Below are positions 6,295 through 13,852 of a stretch of DNA of 17,644 nucleotides, in pieces. The notes below the pieces were generated by a model. The model did no database searches. It saw nothing but the letters and a program-made list of their open reading frames with translations, and was not told the DNA's origin. The DNA lies in the NCBI GenBank assembly GCA_036787815.1, contig DAIQOP010000059.1, forward strand, positions 1-17,644, read 5' to 3'. Source of the DNA: DATBAK01 sp036787815 (GTDB lineage Bacteria; Actinomycetota; Acidimicrobiia; IMCC26256; PALSA-610). Position 1 is the stretch's first letter; every line of letters begins with the position of its first letter. The translations under genes and the position numbers were made by a program.

Positions 6295-7812
6295 ATGGGC
6301 GGCGGGGTGCGGAGTCGGTGGACGCGCGGCCTGATTCGGCCGCGTGGCAAACGTCGGTGGTGCGCGGGCGCGTGCATCCTCGCGCTCGCCGGCTGCTCGG
6401 CGACCTCGACCTCGCATCCGCTCGACGGCAGCCGGCCCGCGAACGGCTCCTCCACCTCCACTTCCACGCTCAAGCCCCGCGACACCGTGCACCAGCTCCT
6501 CGCGGCCGACGGGCACGCGGGCGACAACTTCGGCGGCGCGCTCTGGTACAACACGTTCGAGAAGCCGGTCAAGCCGGTCTACGTCGCGACCCCGGGCGAA
6601 GCCGCGCTCTCCTCCGACGGCACCGTCGCGGTGGTCGGTGCACCGGGGAGCCGTGCCGCGGGGAAGCAGGGAGCCGGGTCCGTCTACGTGTACACGCTGC
6701 AGAACGGGCGCTGGTCGCAGTCGGCGAAGCTCACGGCCGACGACGCGGCGCCGTACGACGCGCTCGGGTGGTCGGTCTCGATCTCCGGCGACGGGCACAG
6801 CGTGCTCGCCGGCGCGCCGTACGCCGACGTCGGCGCGAACGCCGACGTCGGTGCCGCGTACTCCTTCCGTGAGACCGGCGGGAAGTGGGCTCAGGTCGCG
6901 AAGCTCGCCTCGGTCGACTCCACCGCGTACGACAGCTTCGGGTGGTCGGTCGGGCTGTCGCGCGACGGGGCAACGGCGATCGTGGGCGCGACCGGGCACG
7001 ACGTCGGCTTCTTCAAGGACGCCGGCGCCGCGTACGTGTTTCGCCGCGACGTCGTCGCCGCCACGAAGTGGACCGAGACCCGCCGGCTCACCGCGACCGC
7101 CCCGACACTGGCCGGCGAGCTCGGTGGCGCGGCCGCGCTGTCGGCCGACGGTTCCACCGCGGCGGTCACCGAGCTGACGCACTTCGACTCGCAACACGTG
7201 CTGCACACGGGCGCGACGCTGATCTTCGCCTCGAACGACGGCTGGCACACCTCGGCGCAGCGTGCGAGATTCCCCGATCCGAACCACAACTCCAACGGCG
7301 ACACCGACGCGTACGGTGTCAACGCCGTGCTCTCCGACGACGGCAAGGTCGTCGCGATCGCGGCGCCCGACGTGAACGTCGGCACCGCGGGCGGCGCCGG
7401 CGCGACGTTCGTCTACAGCACCACCGGCGACTGGCGGGTTCCCGCCGAGAGCTCGAGCCTCTCGTTGTTCCCGCACGACCCGAGGCCGTTCCTCTACTAC
7501 GGCTCGTCGGTCGCGTTGAGCGCCGACGGCACGCGACTCTTCGTCGGTATCGACGGCGCCGGGATCGACGACCAGGGCGCGGCGGAGATCGTCGCGTTGA
7601 CGCGCCGCGCTCCCGCCGCGCTGCGCGCCGAGTCGCGCACACCCGTCGCGCCACCCAACACCACGAAGGGTCGCTTCGGAACCGCCGTGGCCCTGTCGGC
7701 CGACGGCACCACCGCGCTCGGGACCTCACCGTGGTTCGCGGTTGGCCGCGCGGCCATGCGCGGGAGCGCCTACGTTCTCACGCTGCCCGCACCGGGAGCG
7801 ACACGACCGTGA
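6295..7812 (+). CDS. Secreted lipoprotein with a predicted seven-bladed FG-GAP beta-propeller
   Basis: A 505-residue protein. An Arg-rich N-terminus is followed by a short hydrophobic stretch and the lipobox LAGC (Cys34), then a Ser/Thr-rich linker (35-60). The rest shows phased repeats of the type (F/L/Y)G-x-(S/A)-V-x-L-S-x-D-G, starting near residues 79, 157, 215, 276, 340, 402 and 461, about 60 apart; for example ALGWSVSISGDG, SFGWSVGLSRDG and YGSSVALSADG. Each is followed by a VxVVGAP-like strand and a GAAYVF-like strand. Seven such units fit an integrin-alpha/FG-GAP propeller. Such domains bind proteins or glycans and often Ca2+; the partner is unknown. The ATG start follows a weak AGGG; an in-frame GTG at 6274 would add seven residues. 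A near-perfect 18-bp tandem duplication in the gene (6822-6854) gives ADVGANADVGA. It heads a likely three-gene unit, with 31 bp to the methyltransferase gene. Confidence 0.8.
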   Translation: MGGGVRSRWTRGLIRPRGKRRWCAGACILALAGCSATSTSHPLDGSRPANGSSTSTSTLKPRDTVHQLLAADGHAGDNFGGALWYNTFEKPVKPVYVATPGEAALSSDGTVAVVGAPGSRAAGKQGAGSVYVYTLQNGRWSQSAKLTADDAAPYDALGWSVSISGDGHSVLAGAPYADVGANADVGAAYSFRETGGKWAQVAKLASVDSTAYDSFGWSVGLSRDGATAIVGATGHDVGFFKDAGAAYVFRRDVVAATKWTETRRLTATAPTLAGELGGAAALSADGSTAAVTELTHFDSQHVLHTGATLIFASNDGWHTSAQRARFPDPNHNSNGDTDAYGVNAVLSDDGKVVAIAAPDVNVGTAGGAGATFVYSTTGDWRVPAESSSLSLFPHDPRPFLYYGSSVALSADGTRLFVGIDGAGIDDQGAAEIVALTRRAPAALRAESRTPVAPPNTTKGRFGTAVALSADGTTALGTSPWFAVGRAAMRGSAYVLTLPAPGATRP

Positions 7813-7843
7813 ACCGCGAAGCAACTCGGAGACGACGACCCCC

Positions 7844-8530
7844 ATGCCTGTAGATGTTCGGATGAAGATCCGCCAGCTCATGATCAAGGCCGGCGGCCGC
7901 ATGAGCAAGGAGCGGTTGTACGACGCGACGAACGTGCTCGGCGCGCTCGCGATCGGACAGTGGGTCGCGCAGCACCCGCCCGTCGGGAAGCTGATCGTGC
8001 ACGACGACAAGACCGACACGTATCGCGACGCGGTCGCGCGGCTCACCACCCCGAATCCCGTCTACCTCGAGTTCGGTGTGTGGGAAGGCTGGTCACTGCG
8101 CTGGTGGGTCGAGCACCTCACCACCCCCGGCGCGCGCTTCGTCGGCTTCGACAGCTTCCAGGGCCTGCCCGAGGAGTGGCGCCCCGACTACCCGCCCGGG
8201 TTCTTCGCCACCGACTCGCCGCCCTCGATCACCGACCCGCGCGTGTCGTTCCAGGTCGGGTGGTTCAACGAGACGCTGGCGACGTTCGAGATGCCGCCGC
8301 ACGACCAACTGTTCGTCAACATCGACTGCACGCTCTACTCAAGCACCGCGGTCGTGCTCGAGTGGCTCGAACCGCACCTGCGCCCGGGCGACCTCATCTA
8401 CTTCGACGAGCTCCCCGAGTACGACCACGAGCTGCGCGCGTTCTTCGAGCACTGCGAACGCATCGATCTCAACCTCGTACCGGTGTCGCAGGCCCGCGGC
8501 TACTACTGGCTCTTCCAGTACACGACATGA
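7844..8530 (+). CDS. TylF/MycF-like SAM-dependent O-methyltransferase
   Basis: A 228-residue protein with a class I methyltransferase fold: an SAM-binding glycine motif in VYLEFGVWEGWSLRWW (73-88), an acidic end of the second strand in FVGFDSFQGLPEEW (99-112), and NIDCTLYSSTAVVLEWLEPH (159-178) followed by GDLIYFDEL (182-190). The last two match the TylF (macrocin O-methyltransferase) family, where the Asp residues (here Asp161 and Asp188) bind Mg2+ and position a sugar hydroxyl. Members methylate sugars in macrolides and surface glycans, so a glycan or glycolipid substrate is plausible here between two lipoprotein genes, but it is not proven. The ATG at 7844 has GGAG about 12 bases upstream; an in-frame ATG at 7862 is the alternative. 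The 3' end overlaps the next gene by four bases (ATGA), so co-expression is likely. Confidence 0.82.
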   Translation: MPVDVRMKIRQLMIKAGGRMSKERLYDATNVLGALAIGQWVAQHPPVGKLIVHDDKTDTYRDAVARLTTPNPVYLEFGVWEGWSLRWWVEHLTTPGARFVGFDSFQGLPEEWRPDYPPGFFATDSPPSITDPRVSFQVGWFNETLATFEMPPHDQLFVNIDCTLYSSTAVVLEWLEPHLRPGDLIYFDELPEYDHELRAFFEHCERIDLNLVPVSQARGYYWLFQYTT

Positions 8531-9666
8531 CCGGCGCGCCGACCTCCGTTCCCGCGAACGCGCGGTTCCGGTCGGTCGGTCCGCGCGCGCTCCTCGGGCT
8601 GCTCCTCGTCGTCTCGCTCGTCGCGGGATGCTCGACCGTGGAGCGCACCTCCGCGCCGTCGCCGGCGCCCGCGTCGCCCACCGGGCCCTCGCCGACCGCG
8701 AGCCCGCGTTCGACCACGTCGACGGCGCACCCGCCCACGTCGGCCGCGAAACCCGGGCTCGTCAAGCCCACGATTCCGGCGAACGGCGCGTATTTCGGTG
8801 CTTGGCGCGGTCCCGGCCCCGGCCGGTCGACCGACCCGCGTGTGAGCATCACCGACATCGAGTCGGCGATCGGCCGCAGGTACGCGATCGACCACGAGTT
8901 CTACGACTGGGGCGCACCGATCCCCGACGCGTACGACCGTTGGACCGCAGCGCGCGGCCGCATCCCGATGGTGAGCCTGTGCGCGTGCCGCTTCAAGGAC
9001 GGCAGCAACGTCGCCTGGGCGAGGATCGCCTCCGGCAAGGAAGACACCTATCTCAATTCGGTGGCGCTCGGGCTGGTCGCGTTCGCGAAGCCCGTGTTCT
9101 TCGTCTTCGATTCGGAGCCGGAAGCCCAGGTCGGTGTGCGGGGCACCGTCGCCGACTACCGCGCCGCGTGGAGCCACGTCGTCACGCTGTTCCGGGCGCG
9201 AGGGGCCACGAACGTCGCGTTCGTGTGGGCGATGACCGCCTATGCGTTCCGCCCCGAGTCGGGCGAGCTGGCGTTGGCCGAGAGCCTGTACCCGGGCGAC
9301 AAGCTCGTCGACTGGATCGCCTCCGACCCGTACAACTTCGACAACGCCGGTGCGTGGCACTCGCTCTCGTTCGAGCTCGGACCCTGGTACTCGTGGGCGA
9401 CCACCGCTCACCCGACGAAGCCGCTCGCGCTGACGGAGTGGGGGTCGAAGGAAGATCCGAGCCAGCCGAGCCGCAAGGCGGCGTGGTTCCGCGACGCGGC
9501 GGCGAAGTTGGAGTCGAGCTACCGGGCGATCCGTGCGGTCGTGTACTTCGACGAACGCAAGCACGAGCGCGGGATCGTGAACGACTGGCGGGTCGACACG
9601 AGCCCGGCGTCGCTGGCGGCGTTCGCCGAGATCTCTCGCGCGGCCTGGTTCCGGCCGCGCTCCTGA
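8527..9666 (+). CDS. GH26-like glycoside hydrolase lipoprotein
   Basis: A 379-residue protein. The N-terminus has a hydrophobic stretch (ALLGLLLVVSLVAGC, 21-35) ending in a lipobox with Cys35, followed by a Pro/Ser/Thr linker (36-80) and a catalytic-like domain (about 86-379). Features pointing to a (beta/alpha)8 hydrolase of the GH26 (mannanase-like) type: AYFGAWRGPGPG near the start of the domain, FFVFDSEPEAQ (191-201), where a Glu would take the acid/base place, the strand VAFVWAMTAYAF, WIASDPYNFD (263-272), and KPLALTEWGSKED (298-310), whose Glu304 suits the nucleophile. The acid/base segment lacks the usual His-Glu-x-Asn pattern of true mannanases, so the exact activity and even catalysis remain open. 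The product would be anchored outside the membrane and could trim or remodel the organism's own polysaccharide. The gene starts inside the methyltransferase stop (ATGA) and ends before an AT-rich spacer. Confidence 0.75.
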   Translation: MTGAPTSVPANARFRSVGPRALLGLLLVVSLVAGCSTVERTSAPSPAPASPTGPSPTASPRSTTSTAHPPTSAAKPGLVKPTIPANGAYFGAWRGPGPGRSTDPRVSITDIESAIGRRYAIDHEFYDWGAPIPDAYDRWTAARGRIPMVSLCACRFKDGSNVAWARIASGKEDTYLNSVALGLVAFAKPVFFVFDSEPEAQVGVRGTVADYRAAWSHVVTLFRARGATNVAFVWAMTAYAFRPESGELALAESLYPGDKLVDWIASDPYNFDNAGAWHSLSFELGPWYSWATTAHPTKPLALTEWGSKEDPSQPSRKAAWFRDAAAKLESSYRAIRAVVYFDERKHERGIVNDWRVDTSPASLAAFAEISRAAWFRPRS

Positions 9667-9678
9667 CGCGCCTTATCT

Positions 9679-9719
9679 GTGTCTTGAACCGCCGATAATA
9701 TTTTCGCTCATAAAGACAC
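9679..9719. promoter_or_regulatory. AT-rich dyad downstream of the GH26-like gene and upstream of the polysaccharide operon
   Basis: GTGTCTT (9679-9685) and AAGACAC (9713-9719) are perfect inverted repeats flanking a 27-base AT-rich centre with GATAATATTTTCGC. The centre holds GATAAT (9694-9699), five of six bases of a -10 consensus, but no -35 at standard spacing was found. The wide loop argues against a strong terminator; an operator around a promoter is an alternative. Confidence 0.35.
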
Positions 9720-9743
9720 GCACGGTGGTTACGCGGGCTCTAC

Positions 9744-9756
9744 TTGTGCTATTTTC
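9744..9756 (+). promoter_or_regulatory. Possible extended -10 promoter for the polysaccharide operon
   Basis: TGCTATTTT (9747-9755) has the TG-n-hexamer form of an extended -10 element, with TATTTT at 9750-9755, about 100 bp before the first glycosyltransferase start. No good -35 is visible at 16-18 bp. The same TATTTTC occurs 51 bp upstream (9699-9705). This is the only AT-rich stretch of the window, which favours a promoter here. Confidence 0.3.
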
Positions 9757-9853
9757 TCGTGCTTAGGACGGGGTCGAAGATTGGCGCGGGGCGGCGCCTC
9801 ACCACGCTTTGCGGTTGGTAGGGAGCCCAAAGGCGCGGGGCTGGGAGCAACGG

Positions 9854-10750
9854 ATGGCGATCAGGGCAGAGGGGCTTGGCCTCGCATACGTGCGTGGTCT
9901 CGACACCGCGGACGACGACACGATCGATCTCGTCGCGGAAGAAGCGGCGGACGCGGCCGAGCAGAGCGCCGCGCGCGTCACGGTCGTGATTCCGACGCTG
10001 AACGAGGCGAGGAACCTTCCGCACGTGCTCGAGCGGATCCCGCCGTGGGTCGACGAGGTGATCATCGTCGACGGCTTGTCGACCGACGACACCGTCGCGG
10101 TCGCGCGGCATTGCCGTCCCGATGTCGTCGTGATCATGGAGTCGACGCCCGGAAAGGGCGCGGCGCTGCGTGCCGGCTTCCGCGCGGCCACCGGGCACAT
10201 CATGGTGATGCTCGACGCCGACGGGTCCACCGACCCCCGCGAGATCCCGCTCTTCGTCGGTGCGCTGCTCGGCGGGGCCGACCTTGCCGTCGGCTCGCGG
10301 TTCGTGCAGGGCGGAGGTACCGCCGACATGGAGCGGCACCGCCAGCTCGGCAACTGGGTGCTCACCCGCCTCGTCCGCCTCGGTTTCAAGGCGCGCTACT
10401 CCGACCTCTGCTACGGCTACAACGCGTTCTGGCGCGACGTCCTGCCCTACATCGACGGCGAGTACACGGGCTTCGAGGTCGAGACCCTCATCCACATCCG
10501 CGCGCTGCGCGCGTCGTTGAAGGTCGCCGAGGTGCCGAGCTTCGAGTCGGCGCGGATCCACGGCGTGAGCAACCTGCGCACCGTTCAGGACGGCGCGCGC
10601 GTGTTGCGTTCGATCGCGACCGAGTGGATGGCGCACCGCTTCGGAGCGGGCTCACCGCAAGCGGCGTCGGTCGGCCGGCTTCCCGGCGCGCGTCCGAGCA
10701 CCCCGCCCTTCTGCTCCGAGGCACAGGAACGACGGAAAGCCGAACGGTGA
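9854..10750 (+). CDS. GT2-family glycosyltransferase (DPM1/DPG-synthase-like)
   Basis: A 298-residue cytoplasmic protein with a GT-A fold. After an acidic N-terminal extension of about 40 residues come VTVVIPTLNEARNLPHVLER (42-61), EVIIVDGLSTDDT (68-80), GKGAALRAGFRAATG (100-114), the metal-binding DAD in VMLDADGSTDP (118-128), AVGSRFVQGG (145-154) and GFEVETLIHI (206-215). This order is that of polyprenyl-phosphate sugar transferases such as dolichyl-phosphate mannose or glucosyl-3-phosphoglycerate synthases. No C-terminal membrane segments follow, so it is probably soluble or peripheral. Sugar donor and acceptor cannot be named; charging an undecaprenyl-phosphate carrier or adding a sugar to it is a reasonable inference from context. 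The ATG is chosen because GGGAG lies six bases upstream; an ATG 45 bases earlier lacks a site. It is the first gene of the operon and overlaps the next by four bases (GTGA). Confidence 0.87.
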   Translation: MAIRAEGLGLAYVRGLDTADDDTIDLVAEEAADAAEQSAARVTVVIPTLNEARNLPHVLERIPPWVDEVIIVDGLSTDDTVAVARHCRPDVVVIMESTPGKGAALRAGFRAATGHIMVMLDADGSTDPREIPLFVGALLGGADLAVGSRFVQGGGTADMERHRQLGNWVLTRLVRLGFKARYSDLCYGYNAFWRDVLPYIDGEYTGFEVETLIHIRALRASLKVAEVPSFESARIHGVSNLRTVQDGARVLRSIATEWMAHRFGAGSPQAASVGRLPGARPSTPPFCSEAQERRKAER

Positions 10751-13029
10751 CGGCGCGCCGCGCAGTCTCGGTCGTCGTCTGCTGTTACACGCAGGAACGC
10801 TGGGACGACATCTGCGGCGCGCTCGAGTCGGTTCGCCAACAGGTCTCCGACCGCGACGAGATCATCGTCGCGGTCGACCACGAGCCCGAGCTCGCGCAGC
10901 GCGTGCGCGCCTCTTTCGCCGACGTGAAGGTGGTCGAGAACGCGTTGGTGCGCGGCCTTTCGGGCGCGCGCAACACGGGCATCGCGGTTGCGACGCGTGA
11001 GATCGTCGCGTTCCTCGACGACGACGCGATCGCGGCCGACGACTGGCTCGATCGCTTGTGCGAGCCCTACGACGATCCCGACGTCGTCGTCGTGGGTGGT
11101 CGCGTGGAACCCCGGTGGGACGAGAGCCGGCCCGCCTGGTTCCCTCCCGAGTTCGACTGGGTCGTCGGGTGCACCTACGCCGGGCATCCGGGCGAGGGTC
11201 CGATCCGCAACGTCATCGGCGCCAACATGTCGTTCCGCCGGCAGATCTTCGAGGAGCTGGGTGGCTTCGACGACCGGGTCGGGCGCGTCGCCGCGCTGCC
11301 CGCCGGTTGCGAGGAGACGGAGCTCTGCATCCGCGTTCGCCAGCGCCGACCGGGATCGATCGTCTGGTACGCCCCGAGCTCGGTCGTCCATCACCGGGTG
11401 CGGCCCGAACGGGCGACCTTTGCCTACTTCAAGGCGCGGTGCCGGGCCGAGGGCGGATCCAAGACGCGCGTGGCGCGCCTGGTGGGTGCGCGCGACGGCC
11501 TCGCCAGCGAACGGTCGTACGCCACCCGCACGCTCCCGCTCGCGGCGGCGGGCGACCTGCGGGCCGCGATGGGTCTGCAGCGCGAGGGAGCAACGGAGAT
11601 CCGGCGCCGGGGCGCGCTGGCGCGGGTCGGCGCACGGGCCTGCGGCGTCGCGTTGACCGCCGGAGGGTTCGCGGCCGCGAGGGTCGGCGAGCTGCGCACC
11701 CGGCCCACCACCGCCGTCGCCGACGCGGCACCGCCCTTCAGCCCGGTCCTCGTCGGCCAGGTCGACCTCGCGGTTCCCGGCGCGATCGCCGGGGGATCGA
11801 GCACCACCGGCGATCCGTACGAACGCGCGTTGCTCCTGGTGCGCGACCACGGTCGACCGTGCGGCGCCGTCGAAGTGGCACTGGGCCCCGAAGGGTTGAG
11901 CGCGCCGGCGATCGAGCAGCGGCTGCACGACGCGATCGCGCAGCACGAGATCGTCGTCACTCCGCGCGACGAGTCGCCGGTCTCGATCTCGACATCGTGG
12001 ATGTCGTCGAGGACCCCGCGCGTCACGGTCGTGGTCGCGACGCGCGACCGGCCCGACGAGCTCGTCCGTTGCATCGACTCGATCCTCGCGTGCGACTACC
12101 CGGACTTCGACGTGCTGATCGTCGACAACGCGCCGAGCTCGGTCGCGCACGCGCGCCCGGCCACCGACGCGTACCCGTCCGGGCCGCGCGTCACATGGAC
12201 GCGTGAGGAGACACCCGGTCTCGCCGTCGCACACAACCGGGCGGTGTCGCAGATCTCGGCGCCCATCGTGGCCTTCACCGACGACGACGTGGCCGTCGAC
12301 CCGCAGTGGCTGGCGAACCTGGTCGCCGGGTTCACCGTCGCACCCGACGTCGGCTGTGTGACCGGCATGATCTTCCCGCTCGAGCTCGAGACCGCCGCGC
12401 AGGATCTCGTGGAGCGCTCGGTCGGATTCAACAAGGGTTTCGAACGCCGGATCTACCGCGACGATCGCAGCGCGAGCGGCGATCCGCTCTTCCCGTACGC
12501 CGCGGGCCGCTTCGGCTCGGGCGCGAACATGGCGTTCCGCACCGAGACGCTGCGGGCGATCGGTGGGTTCGACTCCGCGCTCGGCACCGGGACGCGCGCC
12601 CGCGGCGGCGACGATCTTGCATCGTTCTTCGACATCGTGACGGCGGGCTACGCGCTCGTCTACGAGCCCGCGGCGATCGTGTTCCACGCGCACCGACGCG
12701 ACGAGGCGGCGTTGGCCCGCCAGGCATTCGGTTACGGAGCCGGTCTCACCGCGTACCTCACGAAGACGATCGCCGATCGGCCGTCGCGCGTGCTCGACAT
12801 CGCCGGGAGGGTCCCCGCGGGCCTGCGCTACGCGCTGGCGAGCGATTCCGACAAGAACGCGGGTCGCCCCGACACCTACTCGCGTGCGTTGGTGCGACGC
12901 GAACGCGTGGGCATGCTGGCGGGTCCGGCGCTGTACGCGGCGAGCCGGTACTCGACGCGCCGGCAGCGGCGGTTGCCCGCGGTCGCGTCGGGTGCGGTGG
13001 AGCACGTCGACCCCGCAGTCTCGGAATGA
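10747..13029 (+). CDS. Two-domain GT2 glycosyltransferase
   Basis: A 760-residue protein with two complete GT2 domains in one chain. Domain 1 (about 6-250): VSVVVCCYTQERWDD, RGLSGARNTGIA (69-80), the metal motif FLDDD (89-93), GANMSFRR (158-165) and GCEETELCIRV (187-197) for the catalytic base. Domain 2 (about 424-690): PRVTVVVATRDRPDELVRCI (424-443), VLIVDNAPS, ETPGLAVAHNRAV (488-500), FTDDD (510-514), GSGANMAFRTETL (590-602) and RGGDDLASF (619-627). The linker (about 250-423) is rich in Ala/Arg and contains no motif that was recognised. Two active sites suggest addition of two sugars in turn, or alternating transfer as in bifunctional chondroitin or hyaluronan-type synthases; the repeat unit is unknown. 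The GTG start lies in the preceding stop (GTGA). No signal peptide or clear membrane helix was seen, so it probably works at the inner face of the membrane. Confidence 0.87.
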   Translation: MTARRAVSVVVCCYTQERWDDICGALESVRQQVSDRDEIIVAVDHEPELAQRVRASFADVKVVENALVRGLSGARNTGIAVATREIVAFLDDDAIAADDWLDRLCEPYDDPDVVVVGGRVEPRWDESRPAWFPPEFDWVVGCTYAGHPGEGPIRNVIGANMSFRRQIFEELGGFDDRVGRVAALPAGCEETELCIRVRQRRPGSIVWYAPSSVVHHRVRPERATFAYFKARCRAEGGSKTRVARLVGARDGLASERSYATRTLPLAAAGDLRAAMGLQREGATEIRRRGALARVGARACGVALTAGGFAAARVGELRTRPTTAVADAAPPFSPVLVGQVDLAVPGAIAGGSSTTGDPYERALLLVRDHGRPCGAVEVALGPEGLSAPAIEQRLHDAIAQHEIVVTPRDESPVSISTSWMSSRTPRVTVVVATRDRPDELVRCIDSILACDYPDFDVLIVDNAPSSVAHARPATDAYPSGPRVTWTREETPGLAVAHNRAVSQISAPIVAFTDDDVAVDPQWLANLVAGFTVAPDVGCVTGMIFPLELETAAQDLVERSVGFNKGFERRIYRDDRSASGDPLFPYAAGRFGSGANMAFRTETLRAIGGFDSALGTGTRARGGDDLASFFDIVTAGYALVYEPAAIVFHAHRRDEAALARQAFGYGAGLTAYLTKTIADRPSRVLDIAGRVPAGLRYALASDSDKNAGRPDTYSRALVRRERVGMLAGPALYAASRYSTRRQRRLPAVASGAVEHVDPAVSE

Positions 13030-13033
13030 AGCG

Positions 13034-13852
13034 GTGAACACCCAACAGACGGTGCCTGTCCTCGTGTACCACTCGGTGTGCACCGACCCCGCGCCGTTGA
13101 TGCGCGAATGGGCGATCTCACCCGAGCGATTCCGTGAGCACCTCGAGTTCCTCGCCCGCGAGGGCTACGAGACCCTCACCGTCACCGACTACGTCGCGCG
13201 CCTGCGCGCACCGCTCACGCCGGTGCCCGAGCGGATCGCCCTCGTCACCTTCGACGACGGCTTCGCCGACTTCGCGACCACCGCGGCGCCGGCCCTCGCG
13301 GCGACGGGCACCGCGTCGACGCTCTACGTATCGACGGCGTACGTCGGCGGCACCAGCTCCTGGCTCGGCCCCGACGGCGAGCAGCCGATGCTCACCTGGG
13401 AGGCGATCGGCGAGGTCGCGGCGGCCGGGGTGGAGATCGGGGCCCACTCCCACCATCACCTCCCCCTCGACGAGATGGGCTCCACGGCCGTCGAGATGGA
13501 GATCTCGGTGAGCAAGAACCTGCTCGAACGGCACCTCGGCCACCGGATCTCGTCGTTCGCGTATCCGCACGGGTACCACAGCAGGCGGATCAAGGACATG
13601 GTGCGCCGGGCGGGTTTCGACAACGCCTGCGCGGTCAAGGAGTGCCTGAGCGGACCCGGTGACGACGACCTGGCGCTGGCCCGTATCATGGTGCACGGCG
13701 ACGCCCCGGTCGATCAGTTGGATTCGCTCATGCGTGGTTCTGCACGGGCTCCCCGTCACGAACGATTGCAGACCAAGGTATGGAGAGCGGCGCGGCGGAC
13801 ACGAGCGCGGGTCGGGTCGCGGGCGCGCACGGACGTGTTCGACACGGCATGA
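13034..13852 (+). CDS. Polysaccharide deacetylase (CE4/NodB-homology)
   Basis: A 272-residue protein of the NodB-homology (carbohydrate esterase 4) type, which removes N-acetyl groups from amino sugars with a metal. Motif 1 is TFDDGFADF (72-80), with Asp74 as base and Asp75 as metal ligand; motif 2 is GAHSHHHL (136-143), with His138 and His142 as metal ligands; motif 3 is FAYPHGYHS (175-183), similar to the FAYPYG of IcaB/PgaB-like enzymes. The start PVLVYHSV is also typical of that group. No signal peptide or membrane anchor is visible, which is unusual for this group and would place the enzyme in the cytoplasm unless the true start is further upstream. The C-terminus (about 240-265) is strongly basic. 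GTG at 13034 was chosen for its frame and its 4-bp distance from the previous stop; the 3' end overlaps the flippase gene (ATGA). Confidence 0.88.
   Translation: MNTQQTVPVLVYHSVCTDPAPLMREWAISPERFREHLEFLAREGYETLTVTDYVARLRAPLTPVPERIALVTFDDGFADFATTAAPALAATGTASTLYVSTAYVGGTSSWLGPDGEQPMLTWEAIGEVAAAGVEIGAHSHHHLPLDEMGSTAVEMEISVSKNLLERHLGHRISSFAYPHGYHSRRIKDMVRRAGFDNACAVKECLSGPGDDDLALARIMVHGDAPVDQLDSLMRGSARAPRHERLQTKVWRAARRTRARVGSRARTDVFDTA

Noticed and set aside
6822..6854. Tandem repeat CGCCGACGTCGG(C/T)GC with 18-bp period
   Set aside because: Only two copies inside the propeller gene, encoding ADVGANADVGA; a local duplication in a loop, not a repeat array.
8630..8770. Pro/Ser/Thr-rich stretch as a possible repeat element
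   Set aside because: It is the low-complexity linker behind the lipobox of the GH26-like lipoprotein, typical of exported actinobacterial proteins.
9783..9798. GGCGC/GCGCC hairpin as a terminator after the GH26-like gene
   Set aside because: Only five pairs, no T-run, more than 110 bp after the stop; ordinary in GC-rich DNA.
10585..13083. An 832-codon open frame on the minus strand opposite the dual glycosyltransferase
   Set aside because: Its protein is rich in Arg, Ala, Asp and Val with no family motif, as expected for an antisense frame of GC-biased codons; the plus-strand frame has full GT2 motifs.
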